Shown piece by piece: positions 1 to 8,370 of a DNA stretch of 51,173 nucleotides (position 1 is the stretch's first letter; every line of letters begins with the position of its first letter). This stretch comes from Clostridiales bacterium (lineage in GTDB: Bacteria > Bacillota > Clostridia > Oscillospirales > Oscillospiraceae): positions 1-51,173 of the forward strand of contig SFPN01000024.1 of assembly GCA_004551945.1 (NCBI GenBank), given 5' to 3'. A model generated the notes under the pieces. It saw only the letters and a program-made list of their open reading frames with translations, made no database searches and was not told the origin of the DNA. Position numbers and translations under genes: made by a program.

Positions 1-333
1 TAGTGATCCCGTCCTTTCTTTACAAAAGAACCTATGCGCCAAAGGGAAAATCATGCGGCAGGGAAGGGAAAAAGGACGGGCTGTTCAAAACTCCCGGCGT
101 CTGTGGGAACTACTGAACAGGCGGAGCGCGCAAGGCTTTCCGGAAAGGAAGCGTGTGGAGAATCCCCAAGGAGGGTGTCATTGCCTGCACAAAGAGCAAA
201 GCCAGGATAGACGAAGCTGGTTGAAAAACGCCTCCGCTGGATGCCCCGGCGGAGGTTCGGCTGCGTATACCCAATGGGTATGGATTTCTGTACCCATGCG
301 ATAGAACTGCACCCATGTTTTTTCTGATAAAAT
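1..333. other. No gene recognised; hairpin-rich window edge
   Basis: No reading frame here has a convincing start, ribosome site and protein-like composition. The stretch holds several inverted repeats: CCCGTCCTTT (8-17) with AAAGGACGGG (71-80), CCTCCGC (231-237) with GCGGAGG (249-255), and the palindrome ATACCC-AAT-GGGTAT (267-281). Positions 92-110 match 11718-11736 in 18 of 19 bases. It lies downstream of the minus-strand GABA operon and probably belongs to a larger non-coding spacer cut by the window edge. Confidence 0.5.
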
Positions 334-372
334 GCGAGAACGCAGAACGCACAGGGCGTTCTGCGTTCTCGC
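334..372 (-). terminator. Terminator hairpin of the GABA operon
   Basis: A perfect 17-bp stem (334-350 pairs with 356-372) with a 5-base loop lies 83 bases past the stop codon of the permease gene. On the minus strand it is followed by ATTTTAT, a weak U-tract. It is the only strong hairpin after the last gene of the operon. Confidence 0.7.
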
Positions 373-455
373 GTGAAAGGAAATACTAAAATGGATTTTA
401 AGCAAATGAAAAGAGATGGGAGATAAATTATGAGAAACGATGCAACTTGTTTGGA

Positions 456-1958
456 TTATACCTGCGCATCTTTTGCGCTGGCAAAGAGGGCCGCGGACCG
501 TTCTTCGGGGGTCAGCTTGTTCCGCTGAGGGGCCGTGGCCAGGAACATGATGACGCCAACCACCAGCCAGCCGATAAACATCTTGATGGCTACGCCGCCC
601 ATGTAGGCGGGAGAGTTGGGGATGAAAAGCATCACCAGCAGGATGGTCATGGCAACCGCTGCAAACCATGCCATGGGCAGACCGCCGGGAATCTTATAGG
701 GGCGAGGAAGATTCGGCTCGGTCTTACGCAGGCGGATGAGGCAGTAGGCCGCCATACCCCAGGACAGCACATAGGCTGCGCTGCTGAAAGTGGTCAGGGG
801 ATCGATCAGGCCCAGACCCAAGAAGGGGCCGATGACAGAGGCCACCAGACACACGATCAGACCGTTGACAGGGGTGCCGGTTTTGGGAGAACGCTTGGAC
901 AGAACAGCGGGAAGCATACGGGCGCGGGCCAGAGCCATCATCAGGTTGGCAGTGCCCATCATGAAGCTGTTCCAGGTGGTCAGCAGGCCGCACAGCGCAC
1001 CGGCCACCAGCAGGGTATACAGTCCCTTGCCCAGCGCGGTCCCTTCGTAGATAGCCGCAAAAACGTTTGCCACGGAGGGGGAGGCCATGTCGTGATAGAA
1101 GGACTGCCAGGGCCATGCGCCGCCGATGGTGATCAGCAGGAGAGAATAGAACAGGCAGGCCACCACGATGGACAGGAGCACGGTCATGCCCACCTTCTTA
1201 ACGGAACCGCCGGCGTCCTCCACGCCCTGGGGGATGGTCTCAAAACCACAGAGGAAGAAGGGCGCGGTGGCCAGAATGGCCAGCATCCCGCCGAAAAAGC
1301 TCTTATGGGTGCTGACGCCCACATTTTCATAGATGGGCTGCCAGTTCTGGGTATCAAACTTCAACACGGCGAAGACCATGGCCAGGATGCCCACGCCAAT
1401 GAGGAAGATGCACAGAACCTTCTGCACGCCGGCAGCCAGGTCCGCGCCCTTGTAGTTAATAAAGAAGAAGAACAGGGCGATGACCAGGCCGACCACGATA
1501 TGGCCCAGATAGATATCCGTTCCGGCCAGCGTGTACAGGGGAGCGCCGGCCTTGATGCCGGGGATCAGGATGGCCGCGATGTCAACCACATAGATGGCCT
1601 CCCAGGGCATCAGGGTCAGGAAGGCGCCCAGGGTACACCAACCGGCCAGATAGGAAATTTTTTCACCGAATGCCTTGTAGGCAAAGGCAGTGGTACCGCC
1701 GGCCACAGGCATCATGGGAACCAGCTCGGCGAAGCACAGGCCGACGGGAACCATCATGATCAGAGCCAACAGGTAGCCGAGAGAAGCGGGAACAGGACCG
1801 CCGCAGCTGGCCATCCATTTGTTCAGGGAGACGGCCCAGCATACCTCTTTGCCTGCTCCCAGGGGGCGGCGATTCACTTTTCGCGAGGCGGCGCGGCAGG
1901 GGGACCGCAGATTTGGCTGCGGCCCCGCCGCCCATTTGGGAGTGCATAGTGTGTTCAA
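456..1958 (-). CDS. APC-family amino acid permease, apparently lacking its first helix
   Basis: Amino acid/polyamine/organocation transporter, last gene of the GABA operon and so the likely importer of GABA or exchanger of a related amino acid. Eleven hydrophobic segments are visible, including the family block with FAEL and PVAGG after helix 2, where twelve are usual. The frame begins with a TTG and about 35 polar, Arg/Pro-rich residues instead of helix 1 and its glycine motif. An ATG at 1947 with a weak AGGA site opens a different frame (MHSQMGGGAAAK) that would need a shift to reach the permease frame. No frame here encodes a helix 1. The gene may be N-terminally damaged, or its true start is misread. 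The family call is firm; substrate and integrity are not. Confidence 0.75.
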   Translation of the reverse strand: MNTLCTPKWAAGPQPNLRSPCRAASRKVNRRPLGAGKEVCWAVSLNKWMASCGGPVPASLGYLLALIMMVPVGLCFAELVPMMPVAGGTTAFAYKAFGEKISYLAGWCTLGAFLTLMPWEAIYVVDIAAILIPGIKAGAPLYTLAGTDIYLGHIVVGLVIALFFFFINYKGADLAAGVQKVLCIFLIGVGILAMVFAVLKFDTQNWQPIYENVGVSTHKSFFGGMLAILATAPFFLCGFETIPQGVEDAGGSVKKVGMTVLLSIVVACLFYSLLLITIGGAWPWQSFYHDMASPSVANVFAAIYEGTALGKGLYTLLVAGALCGLLTTWNSFMMGTANLMMALARARMLPAVLSKRSPKTGTPVNGLIVCLVASVIGPFLGLGLIDPLTTFSSAAYVLSWGMAAYCLIRLRKTEPNLPRPYKIPGGLPMAWFAAVAMTILLVMLFIPNSPAYMGGVAIKMFIGWLVVGVIMFLATAPQRNKLTPEERSAALFASAKDAQV

Positions 1959-1985
1959 TCCTTGCAGGAAATCGTCGTTGCTGCC

Positions 1986-2396
1986 TTATTCCTGGGTGGG
2001 AATCCCGGTAAAAATCATTTTTGCCGCGATCTTGTCGCTGCCCGCGTTGAACGCCTCCACTTCCACCACGATGAGGGTCTTGCCCCGCTTGAGGACTTTG
2101 CCCACCGCGATGGCCTTCTCGCCCGTGATGGCACGGAGAAGATTGATCTTGTATTCCACGCCGATGAGGGACTGCCCCTCCGGCAGGATGGTCAGGGCCG
2201 CGTATCCCGCAGCCGCTTCGCAGAGGGCGCCGGTCACGCCGCCGTGGAGCAGACCGGTCTGCTGGAGCAGGTCGGCTCTCCGCTCGCAGGAGATCACCAC
2301 ACGGCCCTCCTCTGCTTCCTCTGCCCGGAACCCCATCAACTGGGCAAAGCTCTGCTTCCGGATCCCGGCTTCAACCTTTTGAATCAACCCGTTCAT
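1986..2396 (-). CDS. PaaI-type hotdog-fold thioesterase
   Basis: A 136-residue protein of the usual length for the PaaI/YigI hotdog acyl-CoA thioesterases. The central helix motif LLHGGV (around residues 48-53) is the signature of the family and is followed by the helix containing ALCEAAAGYA. The start ATG is 12 bases after the gabT stop, so the gene is translationally close-packed in the GABA operon. It could hydrolyse stray acyl-CoA or recover CoA when the pathway stalls, but this is inference; family members also act on aromatic acyl-CoAs. No signal peptide or membrane segment is visible, so it is cytoplasmic. Confidence 0.8.
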   Translation of the reverse strand: MNGLIQKVEAGIRKQSFAQLMGFRAEEAEEGRVVISCERRADLLQQTGLLHGGVTGALCEAAAGYAALTILPEGQSLIGVEYKINLLRAITGEKAIAVGKVLKRGKTLIVVEVEAFNAGSDKIAAKMIFTGIPTQE

Positions 2397-2408
2397 AGGC
2401 GGACTCCA

Positions 2409-3776
2409 TCAGGCATTCAGGCACTCGGCCAGGGCCTCCTCGAAGATATCCAGGCCCTTCTCCAGCTGCTCATCGGTGATGACCAGGGGAGCCAGGAACC
2501 GGACCACCTGGCCCCAACGGCCGGCGGGCTCGATCATCAGGCCCCGCTGGACGCAGGCCTGGACCATGGCGGAAACCAGCGCGCCGTTGGGCTCCTTGGT
2601 CTCCATGTCCTTGACGAACTCCAGGCCGATCATAGCGCCCAGGCCACGGATGTTGCCCAGGACGCCGTACTTCTCCTGCCAGACCTTGGCACGGGCAGTG
2701 ACCTTCTCGCCGATCTCACGGGAACGGGCGGCCAGGTTGTCCCGCTCCATGATCTCGATGGTCTTCAGACCGGCGGCGCAGGCCAGGGGGTTGCCGCAGA
2801 AGGTGCCGCCCACGGTGCCGCCGGGGATGGCGTCCATGATCTCGGAGCGGGCCACGATGGCGCTGATGGGCATACCGGCGGCGATGGACTTGGCGGTGGT
2901 CAGGATGTCGGGTGCGCAGCCGGCCTCTGCCCAGTACTCGGAGGCGAACATGCGGCCGGTGCGGCAGAAGCCGCTCTGGACCTCGTCGGCGATCAGCAGG
3001 ATGCCGTGCTGGTCACAGATCTGACGCAGAGCCTTGACGAACTCGATGGGAGCGGGGATGAAGCCGCCCTCGCCCTGCAGGGGCTCCAGGATGATGGCTG
3101 CCACGGTGTCGGGCTGGCAGGCCTCCTCGAAGAGGTCATGGATGCTGTCCACGCAGGACTGGATGACCTCGGCCTCGCTCATGCCGGCGGGGCTGCGGTA
3201 CAGGTAGGGGAACTTGGCGCGGAAGACGCCGTTGACCAGGGGACCCATGCCGGTGGTGTAGGCCTTCTTGGCGGTCATGGTCATGGTCAGCATGGTGCGG
3301 CCATGGAACGCGCCGGTCATGGCGATGATGTTGGGACGGCCGGTGTAGGCACGGGCCACCTTGACGGCGTTCTCGTCGGCCTCGGCGCCGGAGTTGGCGA
3401 AAAAGACCTTCTTGCTGTCGCCCTTCACGGGGACGATCCGGGCCAGCTTCTCAGCCAGGGCCACATAGCCCTCGTGGGTGACGATGTTGAACATGCCGTG
3501 GAAATACTTCTCGGCCTGGGCCTTGACAGCTTCCACGATCTCGGGGTGGGAGAAGCCGATGTTCAGAACGCCGACGCCGCCGATCCAGTCCAGGAAGCGG
3601 TTGCCGTCCACGTCCTCGATCATGGCGCCCTCACCACGGGCGATGGCAACGGGATAAGCGCAGCGGATGGCGCCGGGAACAGCGGCGTCACGACGGTCAA
3701 TGATCTCCTTGGCCTTGGGGCCGGGGACGGAACCGGTCACGATTTCGGGCAGTGCAGTACGCAGCATAGGAATCAA
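2409..3776 (-). CDS. gabT: 4-aminobutyrate aminotransferase
   Basis: Class-III PLP aminotransferase that moves the amino group of GABA to 2-oxoglutarate (or another oxo acid), giving succinate semialdehyde. Visible landmarks are the cofactor-binding SGAEADENA block (about 129-137), GAFHGRT (155-161), the DEVQSGF aspartate D264 that contacts the pyridine nitrogen, and the Schiff-base lysine K296 in TTAKSIAAG. The length of 455 residues is normal. It lies 27 bases after the alcohol dehydrogenase that consumes its product, which supports GABA rather than ornithine or beta-alanine as substrate. AGGTTGATTCC and an AAAGAAAGG site precede the ATG. Confidence 0.9.
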   Translation of the reverse strand: MIPMLRTALPEIVTGSVPGPKAKEIIDRRDAAVPGAIRCAYPVAIARGEGAMIEDVDGNRFLDWIGGVGVLNIGFSHPEIVEAVKAQAEKYFHGMFNIVTHEGYVALAEKLARIVPVKGDSKKVFFANSGAEADENAVKVARAYTGRPNIIAMTGAFHGRTMLTMTMTAKKAYTTGMGPLVNGVFRAKFPYLYRSPAGMSEAEVIQSCVDSIHDLFEEACQPDTVAAIILEPLQGEGGFIPAPIEFVKALRQICDQHGILLIADEVQSGFCRTGRMFASEYWAEAGCAPDILTTAKSIAAGMPISAIVARSEIMDAIPGGTVGGTFCGNPLACAAGLKTIEIMERDNLAARSREIGEKVTARAKVWQEKYGVLGNIRGLGAMIGLEFVKDMETKEPNGALVSAMVQACVQRGLMIEPAGRWGQVVRFLAPLVITDEQLEKGLDIFEEALAECLNA

Positions 3777-3803
3777 CCTTTCTTTGAATAGTTTGGGAAA
3801 AAC

Positions 3804-4916
3804 TTAATAAACGGAGCGATAGATATCCCGGATCTGGTCACGGGACAGGGGCACGAAGTTGTTGCCCAGCAGTCTCTGCTGGTTTTCCACCACGGAGTCG
3901 GCAAACTCCTCGATCTCTGCCTCGGTCATGCCGTACTCCCGGAGAGGCTTCTTGGGCAGCAGGCAGTTCAGCAGGTCCTCCAGGGCGGTGTAGATGTTGG
4001 CCACGTCGCAGCCCAGAATGTCAGCCATGAACTGGTTCAGCTCGGCAATGGCGCCGTCGGTGCGGACAGACATATACATGTTCATGACACCGGTAAAGAC
4101 CGCATAGTTGGACTCGCCGTGGGGCACATGGTAGGCAGCGCCCAGAGGGTAGGCCAGGGCGTGGACGGCGGCGCAGCCTGCGTTGCCGAAGGCAATGCCC
4201 GCATAGTTGCTGGCCAGCAGGAAGTCCTTCAGCAGGGGGATACGGGCCTCGGGGCCGCCCGCCCGGATGGCCATATAGCCCTTCAGAATCATCTCAATGG
4301 CCTGATAGCCAAAAAGACGGGTGATCTCGTTGGCCTTGGGGGACAGGCTGGACTCGATGGCGTGGATCAGGGCGTCGATCGAGCTGGTGGCGAAGAACTT
4401 GAAGGGCAGGCCCTTCAGAAGCTCGGGGATGAGCACGGCCTGGTCAGCGAACATACATTCCCCGGTGAGGCCCTTCTTGGTGCGGCGGCTGATGAGGGCC
4501 AGGATGGAGATGTTGGTGACCTCGGTGCCGGTGCCGCAGGTGGTGGGAACCAGAACCAGTTTCTTGCCCTTCTCCAGGGGGGCCTTGCCGTCGTACAGGT
4601 CCAGCACGGGGCTGACATGCTTCAGGGCCAGGATTTTGGCCACGTCCAGGACGGTGCCGCCGCCCACGGCGACGATGCGCTCCACGTCCTTGGGCATGTC
4701 CTGATAAATAGCCTCCACCATCTCGTCGGTGGGTTCGCCCAGGCCGTACTTCTCCTGGAACAGCACGGGGCATTCCAGGTTCAGGGGTGCGAAGTAGGGG
4801 TCATAGAGGAAGTCGTTGGTGAAGAGCAGGTCCTTGGGACCCAGGTTTGCCGCCTCTGCGAATTCCTTTACGGTATCGCAAAGCTGGATGGCGGGCTTCA
4901 CAGCAAACTGCGTCAT
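3804..4916 (-). CDS. abfH: 4-hydroxybutyrate dehydrogenase (iron alcohol dehydrogenase)
   Basis: Group-III, metal-dependent alcohol dehydrogenase reducing succinate semialdehyde to 4-hydroxybutyrate with NAD(P)H. The nucleotide site GGGTVLDVAK (about 85-94), the PTTCGTGTEV segment and the metal-binding region with SSIDALIHAIES, VHALAYPLG and HVPHG are all present; the histidines in these stretches are the expected metal ligands. At 370 residues it matches the 4-hydroxybutyrate dehydrogenases of clostridia. It sits between the CoA transferase and gabT, which fixes the substrate by context. A strong AGGAG-type site precedes the ATG. A hairpin with a U-tract separates it from the upstream gene, so it may be expressed at a different level. 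Confidence 0.88.
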   Translation of the reverse strand: MTQFAVKPAIQLCDTVKEFAEAANLGPKDLLFTNDFLYDPYFAPLNLECPVLFQEKYGLGEPTDEMVEAIYQDMPKDVERIVAVGGGTVLDVAKILALKHVSPVLDLYDGKAPLEKGKKLVLVPTTCGTGTEVTNISILALISRRTKKGLTGECMFADQAVLIPELLKGLPFKFFATSSIDALIHAIESSLSPKANEITRLFGYQAIEMILKGYMAIRAGGPEARIPLLKDFLLASNYAGIAFGNAGCAAVHALAYPLGAAYHVPHGESNYAVFTGVMNMYMSVRTDGAIAELNQFMADILGCDVANIYTALEDLLNCLLPKKPLREYGMTEAEIEEFADSVVENQQRLLGNNFVPLSRDQIRDIYRSVY

Positions 4917-4982
4917 CGTGCAGCGCTCCTTTCATATTTTCTCAGAAATTCAATTATTTTGCAGAAAAGGGAGAAAAAAGGG

Positions 4983-5021
4983 TGCAAAAAGTGGACGGAC
5001 GGTTCCGTCCTGCTTTTTGCA
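4983..5021 (-). terminator. Intra-operon terminator between abfT and abfH
   Basis: TGCAAAAAG (4983-4991) pairs with CTTTTTGCA (5013-5021) around an inner GGACGG/CCGTCC stem, and on the minus strand the run CCCTTTTTTC follows. It sits in the only long gap (124 bases) of the operon. It likely terminates part of the transcripts that start at abfD. Confidence 0.7.
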
Positions 5022-5040
5022 TCATATCCTGCATCGAGGA

Positions 5041-6348
5041 TCAATAATCCCGGGGATACCGACGGCGGAACTCCGCGCGCAGCTCCGCCCGGAAATCCGG
5101 GTGGGCGATCTCGATGAGGGCCTCGGCACGCTTGCGCAGAGACTTGCCCCGGAGCTGGGCGATGCCGTACTCGGTGACCACATAGTTCACGTCGTTCCGG
5201 GACGTGGTGACTGCGGAGCCCTGGTCCAGGAAGGGGACGATCTTGGAGATCTTGCCCTTGCCGGTGGTGGAGGGCATGGCCATGATGGCGCGGCCGCCCT
5301 TGGACAGATTGGCCCCCCGGACGAAGTCCACCTGGCCGCCCACGCCGGAGATCTGACGCAGACCGGCAGAGGTGGAGACCACCTGGCCCATGATGTCGAT
5401 CTGGACGCAGGAGTTGATGGACACCAGGTTGTCGTTCTGGCCGATGACGTAGGGGTCGTTCACATAGTCCACCGGGTACATAGCCACGGCGGGGTTGTTG
5501 TCCACGTAGTCATAGAGGCGGCGGGTACCCATCAGGAAGGTAGCCACACTCTGACCACGGTGGAGGGTCTTGGCCTTGTTGGTGATGACGCCGGCTTCCA
5601 CCAGCTCCACCACGCCGTCGGAGAACATCTCGGTGTGGATGCCCAGGTCGTTCTTCTCCTTCAGGAAGAGCAGAACGGCGTCGGGGATGGCGCCGATGCC
5701 CAGCTGGAGGGTGTCGCCGTCCTTGATGAGTTGGGCCACGTTCTCGCCGATGGCACGCTCCACCTGGGTGATCCTGGGGGGAGCCAGCTCGATGACGGGG
5801 GTGTCCAGCTCCACCAGGCAGCCGATCTGGGTCACGTGGAGGAAGCTGTCCCCCAGGGTGCGGGGCATGTTCCTGTTCACCTGGGCGATGACCAAGTCAG
5901 AGGTCTCCGCCGCGCCCTTGGTGTAGTCCACGGACACGCCCAGGCTGACATAGCCGTGCTCGTCGGGGGGAGAGCACTGGAGCATGGTCACGTTGGGCCG
6001 CAGCTCCTCCCGCAGAACGCCGGGGATTTCGGAAAAATACACGGGGGTAAAGTCCGCACGCCCTTCGGCAGCCGCGGCACGGGTGGAGCCGCCCAGGAAG
6101 AAGGCGTTGTGGTGGAAGTTTTCATCGTATTCGGGCTTGCAGTACTCTGCCTTGCCCATGGCGACCATGTGGATAATCTCCACATTTCGATACTGGGCCG
6201 CGTTGGCCACCATGGCATCCAGGATGGCAGAGGGCTCGCCGCAGGCGTGGGCCACCACCACACGGCTGCCGGACTGGATCTTCTGCACGGCCTCCTGGGC
6301 GGTGCACAGATGCTCTTGATACCAGGTCTTCCAATCCATGGAAGACAC
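5041..6348 (-). CDS. abfT: 4-hydroxybutyrate CoA-transferase
   Basis: Family-I (Cat1/Cat2/AbfT-type) CoA transferase that moves CoA from acetyl-CoA or butyryl-CoA to 4-hydroxybutyrate. The catalytic glutamate is E240 in HTEMFSDG, matching the glutamate near position 238 of the Clostridium aminobutyricum enzyme. The GIGAIPDAVL loop (about 217-226) and the C-terminal EYGIAQLRGKS block are typical. The length of 435 residues is normal. It is placed between the NifU-like protein (4 bases upstream) and the dehydrogenase, so the three CoA-pathway genes are contiguous. Acetyl-CoA hydrolase-type members share the fold, but the gene order makes 4-hydroxybutyrate the best substrate. Confidence 0.9.
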   Translation of the reverse strand: MSSMDWKTWYQEHLCTAQEAVQKIQSGSRVVVAHACGEPSAILDAMVANAAQYRNVEIIHMVAMGKAEYCKPEYDENFHHNAFFLGGSTRAAAAEGRADFTPVYFSEIPGVLREELRPNVTMLQCSPPDEHGYVSLGVSVDYTKGAAETSDLVIAQVNRNMPRTLGDSFLHVTQIGCLVELDTPVIELAPPRITQVERAIGENVAQLIKDGDTLQLGIGAIPDAVLLFLKEKNDLGIHTEMFSDGVVELVEAGVITNKAKTLHRGQSVATFLMGTRRLYDYVDNNPAVAMYPVDYVNDPYVIGQNDNLVSINSCVQIDIMGQVVSTSAGLRQISGVGGQVDFVRGANLSKGGRAIMAMPSTTGKGKISKIVPFLDQGSAVTTSRNDVNYVVTEYGIAQLRGKSLRKRAEALIEIAHPDFRAELRAEFRRRYPRDY

Positions 6349-6352
6349 CTCC

Positions 6353-6655
6353 TTACTCTTCTTCGCCGGACCGGCCCCGGCCGCCCTTCATCAGCGACCG
6401 GGCCATGTCCAGCAGGGATTCATCAACGTGGTGGACCAGGATGACCTGCTTCAGCGCCGGGATCAGGGGCATGAGCTGCCCTTCGATGATGGTCTCGTTG
6501 GTCATGGTGGCGGCGGGACAGCCGGCGCACTGACCCAGCATCCGCAGACGCAGAATGCCGTCCTCGAAGCCGATCAGCTCCACATCACCGCCGTGGGCCT
6601 TCAGAGCGGGCCGCACCAGCTCGTCCAGCATCTGTTCCAGTTTCTCATTGGTCAT
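6353..6655 (-). CDS. NifU C-terminal-domain Fe-S scaffold protein
   Basis: A 100-residue single-domain NifU/Nfu protein. The hallmark CAGC (CxxC) sits in GQCAGCPAATMTNE around residues 43-46, preceded by HGGDVELIG. Such proteins hold or deliver [4Fe-4S] clusters. It starts 51 bases after abfD, whose product needs a [4Fe-4S] cluster, and ends 4 bases before abfT, so a dedicated role in maturing the dehydratase is likely. The last 12 residues are basic/acidic and probably disordered. A general Fe-S role cannot be excluded. Confidence 0.87.
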   Translation of the reverse strand: MTNEKLEQMLDELVRPALKAHGGDVELIGFEDGILRLRMLGQCAGCPAATMTNETIIEGQLMPLIPALKQVILVHHVDESLLDMARSLMKGGRGRSGEEE

Positions 6656-6706
6656 CGTTTGGTCCTCCTGTTACTTCTGTTTTCGCAGATCGCGGAAGAA
6701 CCGCGA

Positions 6707-8167
6707 TCAATCCTCCTTCACGTGGGCGATGCGCTTAGCCAGCAGCTTCTTGCCCTCGATGTCGCCCTGACGAGCGATCATGACGCGCTGAGCCTGGGGA
6801 GAGCCTGCGCCGTGGAGGGACTCGGTGCGGTAGCCCACAGCGCCGGAACCCAGGGACAGGTTCTCGATGAGGCGCAGGATGCGCATCCGGTTCTCAGCGG
6901 AGACGCCCACGCCGTTCTTCATGTACTTCTCCACCCAGGGGCCGGTAAACTCGCCCCGCAGGTCGGCCTCGGACAGGCAGGTGCCCACGCTGCCGCCGGC
7001 CAGGTCCTCAGCGATGCGGGCCATCTCATAGGGGAAGCGGGTGACGTTCTGCTTGCAGACGTTGGCCAGCAGCAGGTCGATCAGGTAGTTGCCGGATGCG
7101 GTCTTCTTGCCCTCGGCGGAGCAGGCGATGCCGCAGGAGTACATGGTCTCGTTCAGGTGGATCATCTCGATGAGCTTGTCCTTGATGTGGGAGGCTTTCG
7201 CCACGCCGTTGTAGTCAGCGGCAACAGCGGAAGCGCCGATCAGGACGTCGCCCACGCCCACCTTGCAGCCGCCGTAGGACTGACGGTGATAGCCAGCGAA
7301 CCGCTCCACCATCATGGTGGCGAACTCATACTCGCCGTTCATGTAGATGTTCTCGTTGGGGATGAACACGTCGTCGAAGACAACCAGACATTCCACGCCG
7401 CCGAACTGGGAGTTGCCCACGTCGATCTCGGTGCCCTCCAGTTTACGGGTGTCGCAGCTCTGGCGGCCGATGATCATGAACAGGCCCTCAGCGTCGCAGG
7501 GGCAGGAGAAGGAGACAGCGTAGTCCTTGTCGTCGGGACCCATGGCCTGGGTGGGCATGACCAGAACGTGGTGGGAGTTGCACATACCGGTCTGGTGAGC
7601 CTTGGCGCCCCGGACCACGATGCCGTCGGGACGGCGTTCCACAACACGCAGGAACATGTCGGGGTCGTCCTGCTTGTGGGGAGCCAGGCTGCGATCTCCC
7701 TTGGGGTCGGTCATGGCGCCGTCCACGGTGTAGTCCTTCTCCTGGCACAGAGCCACGAACTTGCGGAAGTTCTCGTGGTAGTTGGTGCCGCACTTCTGGT
7801 CGATCTCATAGGTGGTGGAGTAGACGGCGTTGAAGGCGTCCATGCCCACGCAGCGCTGGAAGCAGGCAGCGGTAACCTGGCCCAGCAGTCTCTGCATCTT
7901 GACCTTGTTCACCAGGTCCTCGGTGGACTGATGAATGTGGGTGAAGCGGTTGACCCGCTCGCCGGTGAGGTTGGAGACGGCGGTCATCAGGTTCACATAC
8001 TCGGGGTTGGTGCCGGTGGCCAGATCATAGGTCATGCGGACGGAGTTGACGGAGGGACGGAGGATGGGGTCATCCACGGGGTTTTCAACCTTCTTGCCGA
8101 ACATGTAGACACGCATGTTCATCTTGCGCAGGCTTTCAATATATTCTTTACCAGTCATCAGTGCCAT
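6707..8167 (-). CDS. abfD: 4-hydroxybutyryl-CoA dehydratase / vinylacetyl-CoA isomerase
   Basis: FAD- and [4Fe-4S]-dependent radical dehydratase converting 4-hydroxybutyryl-CoA to crotonyl-CoA, the key step of GABA fermentation to butyrate. The length of 486 residues matches the clostridial enzyme. Cluster ligands are visible as C102 and C106 (CFQRC), H294 (GYHRQ) and C301 (GGCKVG); their spacings of 4 and 7 equal those of the characterised C. aminobutyricum enzyme (C99, C103, H292, C299). The fold is that of acyl-CoA dehydrogenases and 4-hydroxyphenylacetate hydroxylase. First gene of the operon, with ribosome site AAGAAGGAAAGG. Transcription probably starts from the sigma-54 promoter about 80 bases upstream. 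Oxygen-sensitive and cytoplasmic by family knowledge. Confidence 0.96.
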   Translation of the reverse strand: MALMTGKEYIESLRKMNMRVYMFGKKVENPVDDPILRPSVNSVRMTYDLATGTNPEYVNLMTAVSNLTGERVNRFTHIHQSTEDLVNKVKMQRLLGQVTAACFQRCVGMDAFNAVYSTTYEIDQKCGTNYHENFRKFVALCQEKDYTVDGAMTDPKGDRSLAPHKQDDPDMFLRVVERRPDGIVVRGAKAHQTGMCNSHHVLVMPTQAMGPDDKDYAVSFSCPCDAEGLFMIIGRQSCDTRKLEGTEIDVGNSQFGGVECLVVFDDVFIPNENIYMNGEYEFATMMVERFAGYHRQSYGGCKVGVGDVLIGASAVAADYNGVAKASHIKDKLIEMIHLNETMYSCGIACSAEGKKTASGNYLIDLLLANVCKQNVTRFPYEMARIAEDLAGGSVGTCLSEADLRGEFTGPWVEKYMKNGVGVSAENRMRILRLIENLSLGSGAVGYRTESLHGAGSPQAQRVMIARQGDIEGKKLLAKRIAHVKED

Positions 8168-8258
8168 AGTATTGCTTCCTTTCTTCTTTTGAATATTTTT
8201 TGAAATAAATCATGGAGGAGATTGTTGTCAGCGCTTTTCGCTTTCACCCCAATATAGA

Positions 8259-8275
8259 AGCAATTATCGTGCCAA
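8259..8275 (-). promoter_or_regulatory. Sigma-54 (-24/-12) promoter of the GABA operon
   Basis: Read on the minus strand the site is TTGGCACGATAATTGCT, which matches the sigma-54 consensus YTGGCACG-N4-TTGCW at every defined position, with exactly ten bases between GG and GC. The predicted start near 8248 gives an 80-base leader to abfD. No sigma-70-like pair of comparable quality is seen in the leader. Confidence 0.88.
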
Positions 8276-8370
8276 CTACAGAAAAAACGGCTGTTTTTCA
8301 AAAAACTTTTTTCCTATTTCCGCAATTTTCCGCATTTTCCCCCGATATTTTCTCAGACAAAACAAAAAAT

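Noticed and set aside
267..281. ATACCC-AAT-GGGTAT palindrome resembling the CsoR operator at 21731
   Set aside because: The spacing between arms is two bases shorter than in the csoR operator, and no gene or promoter is attached to it. Kept only as a spacer palindrome.
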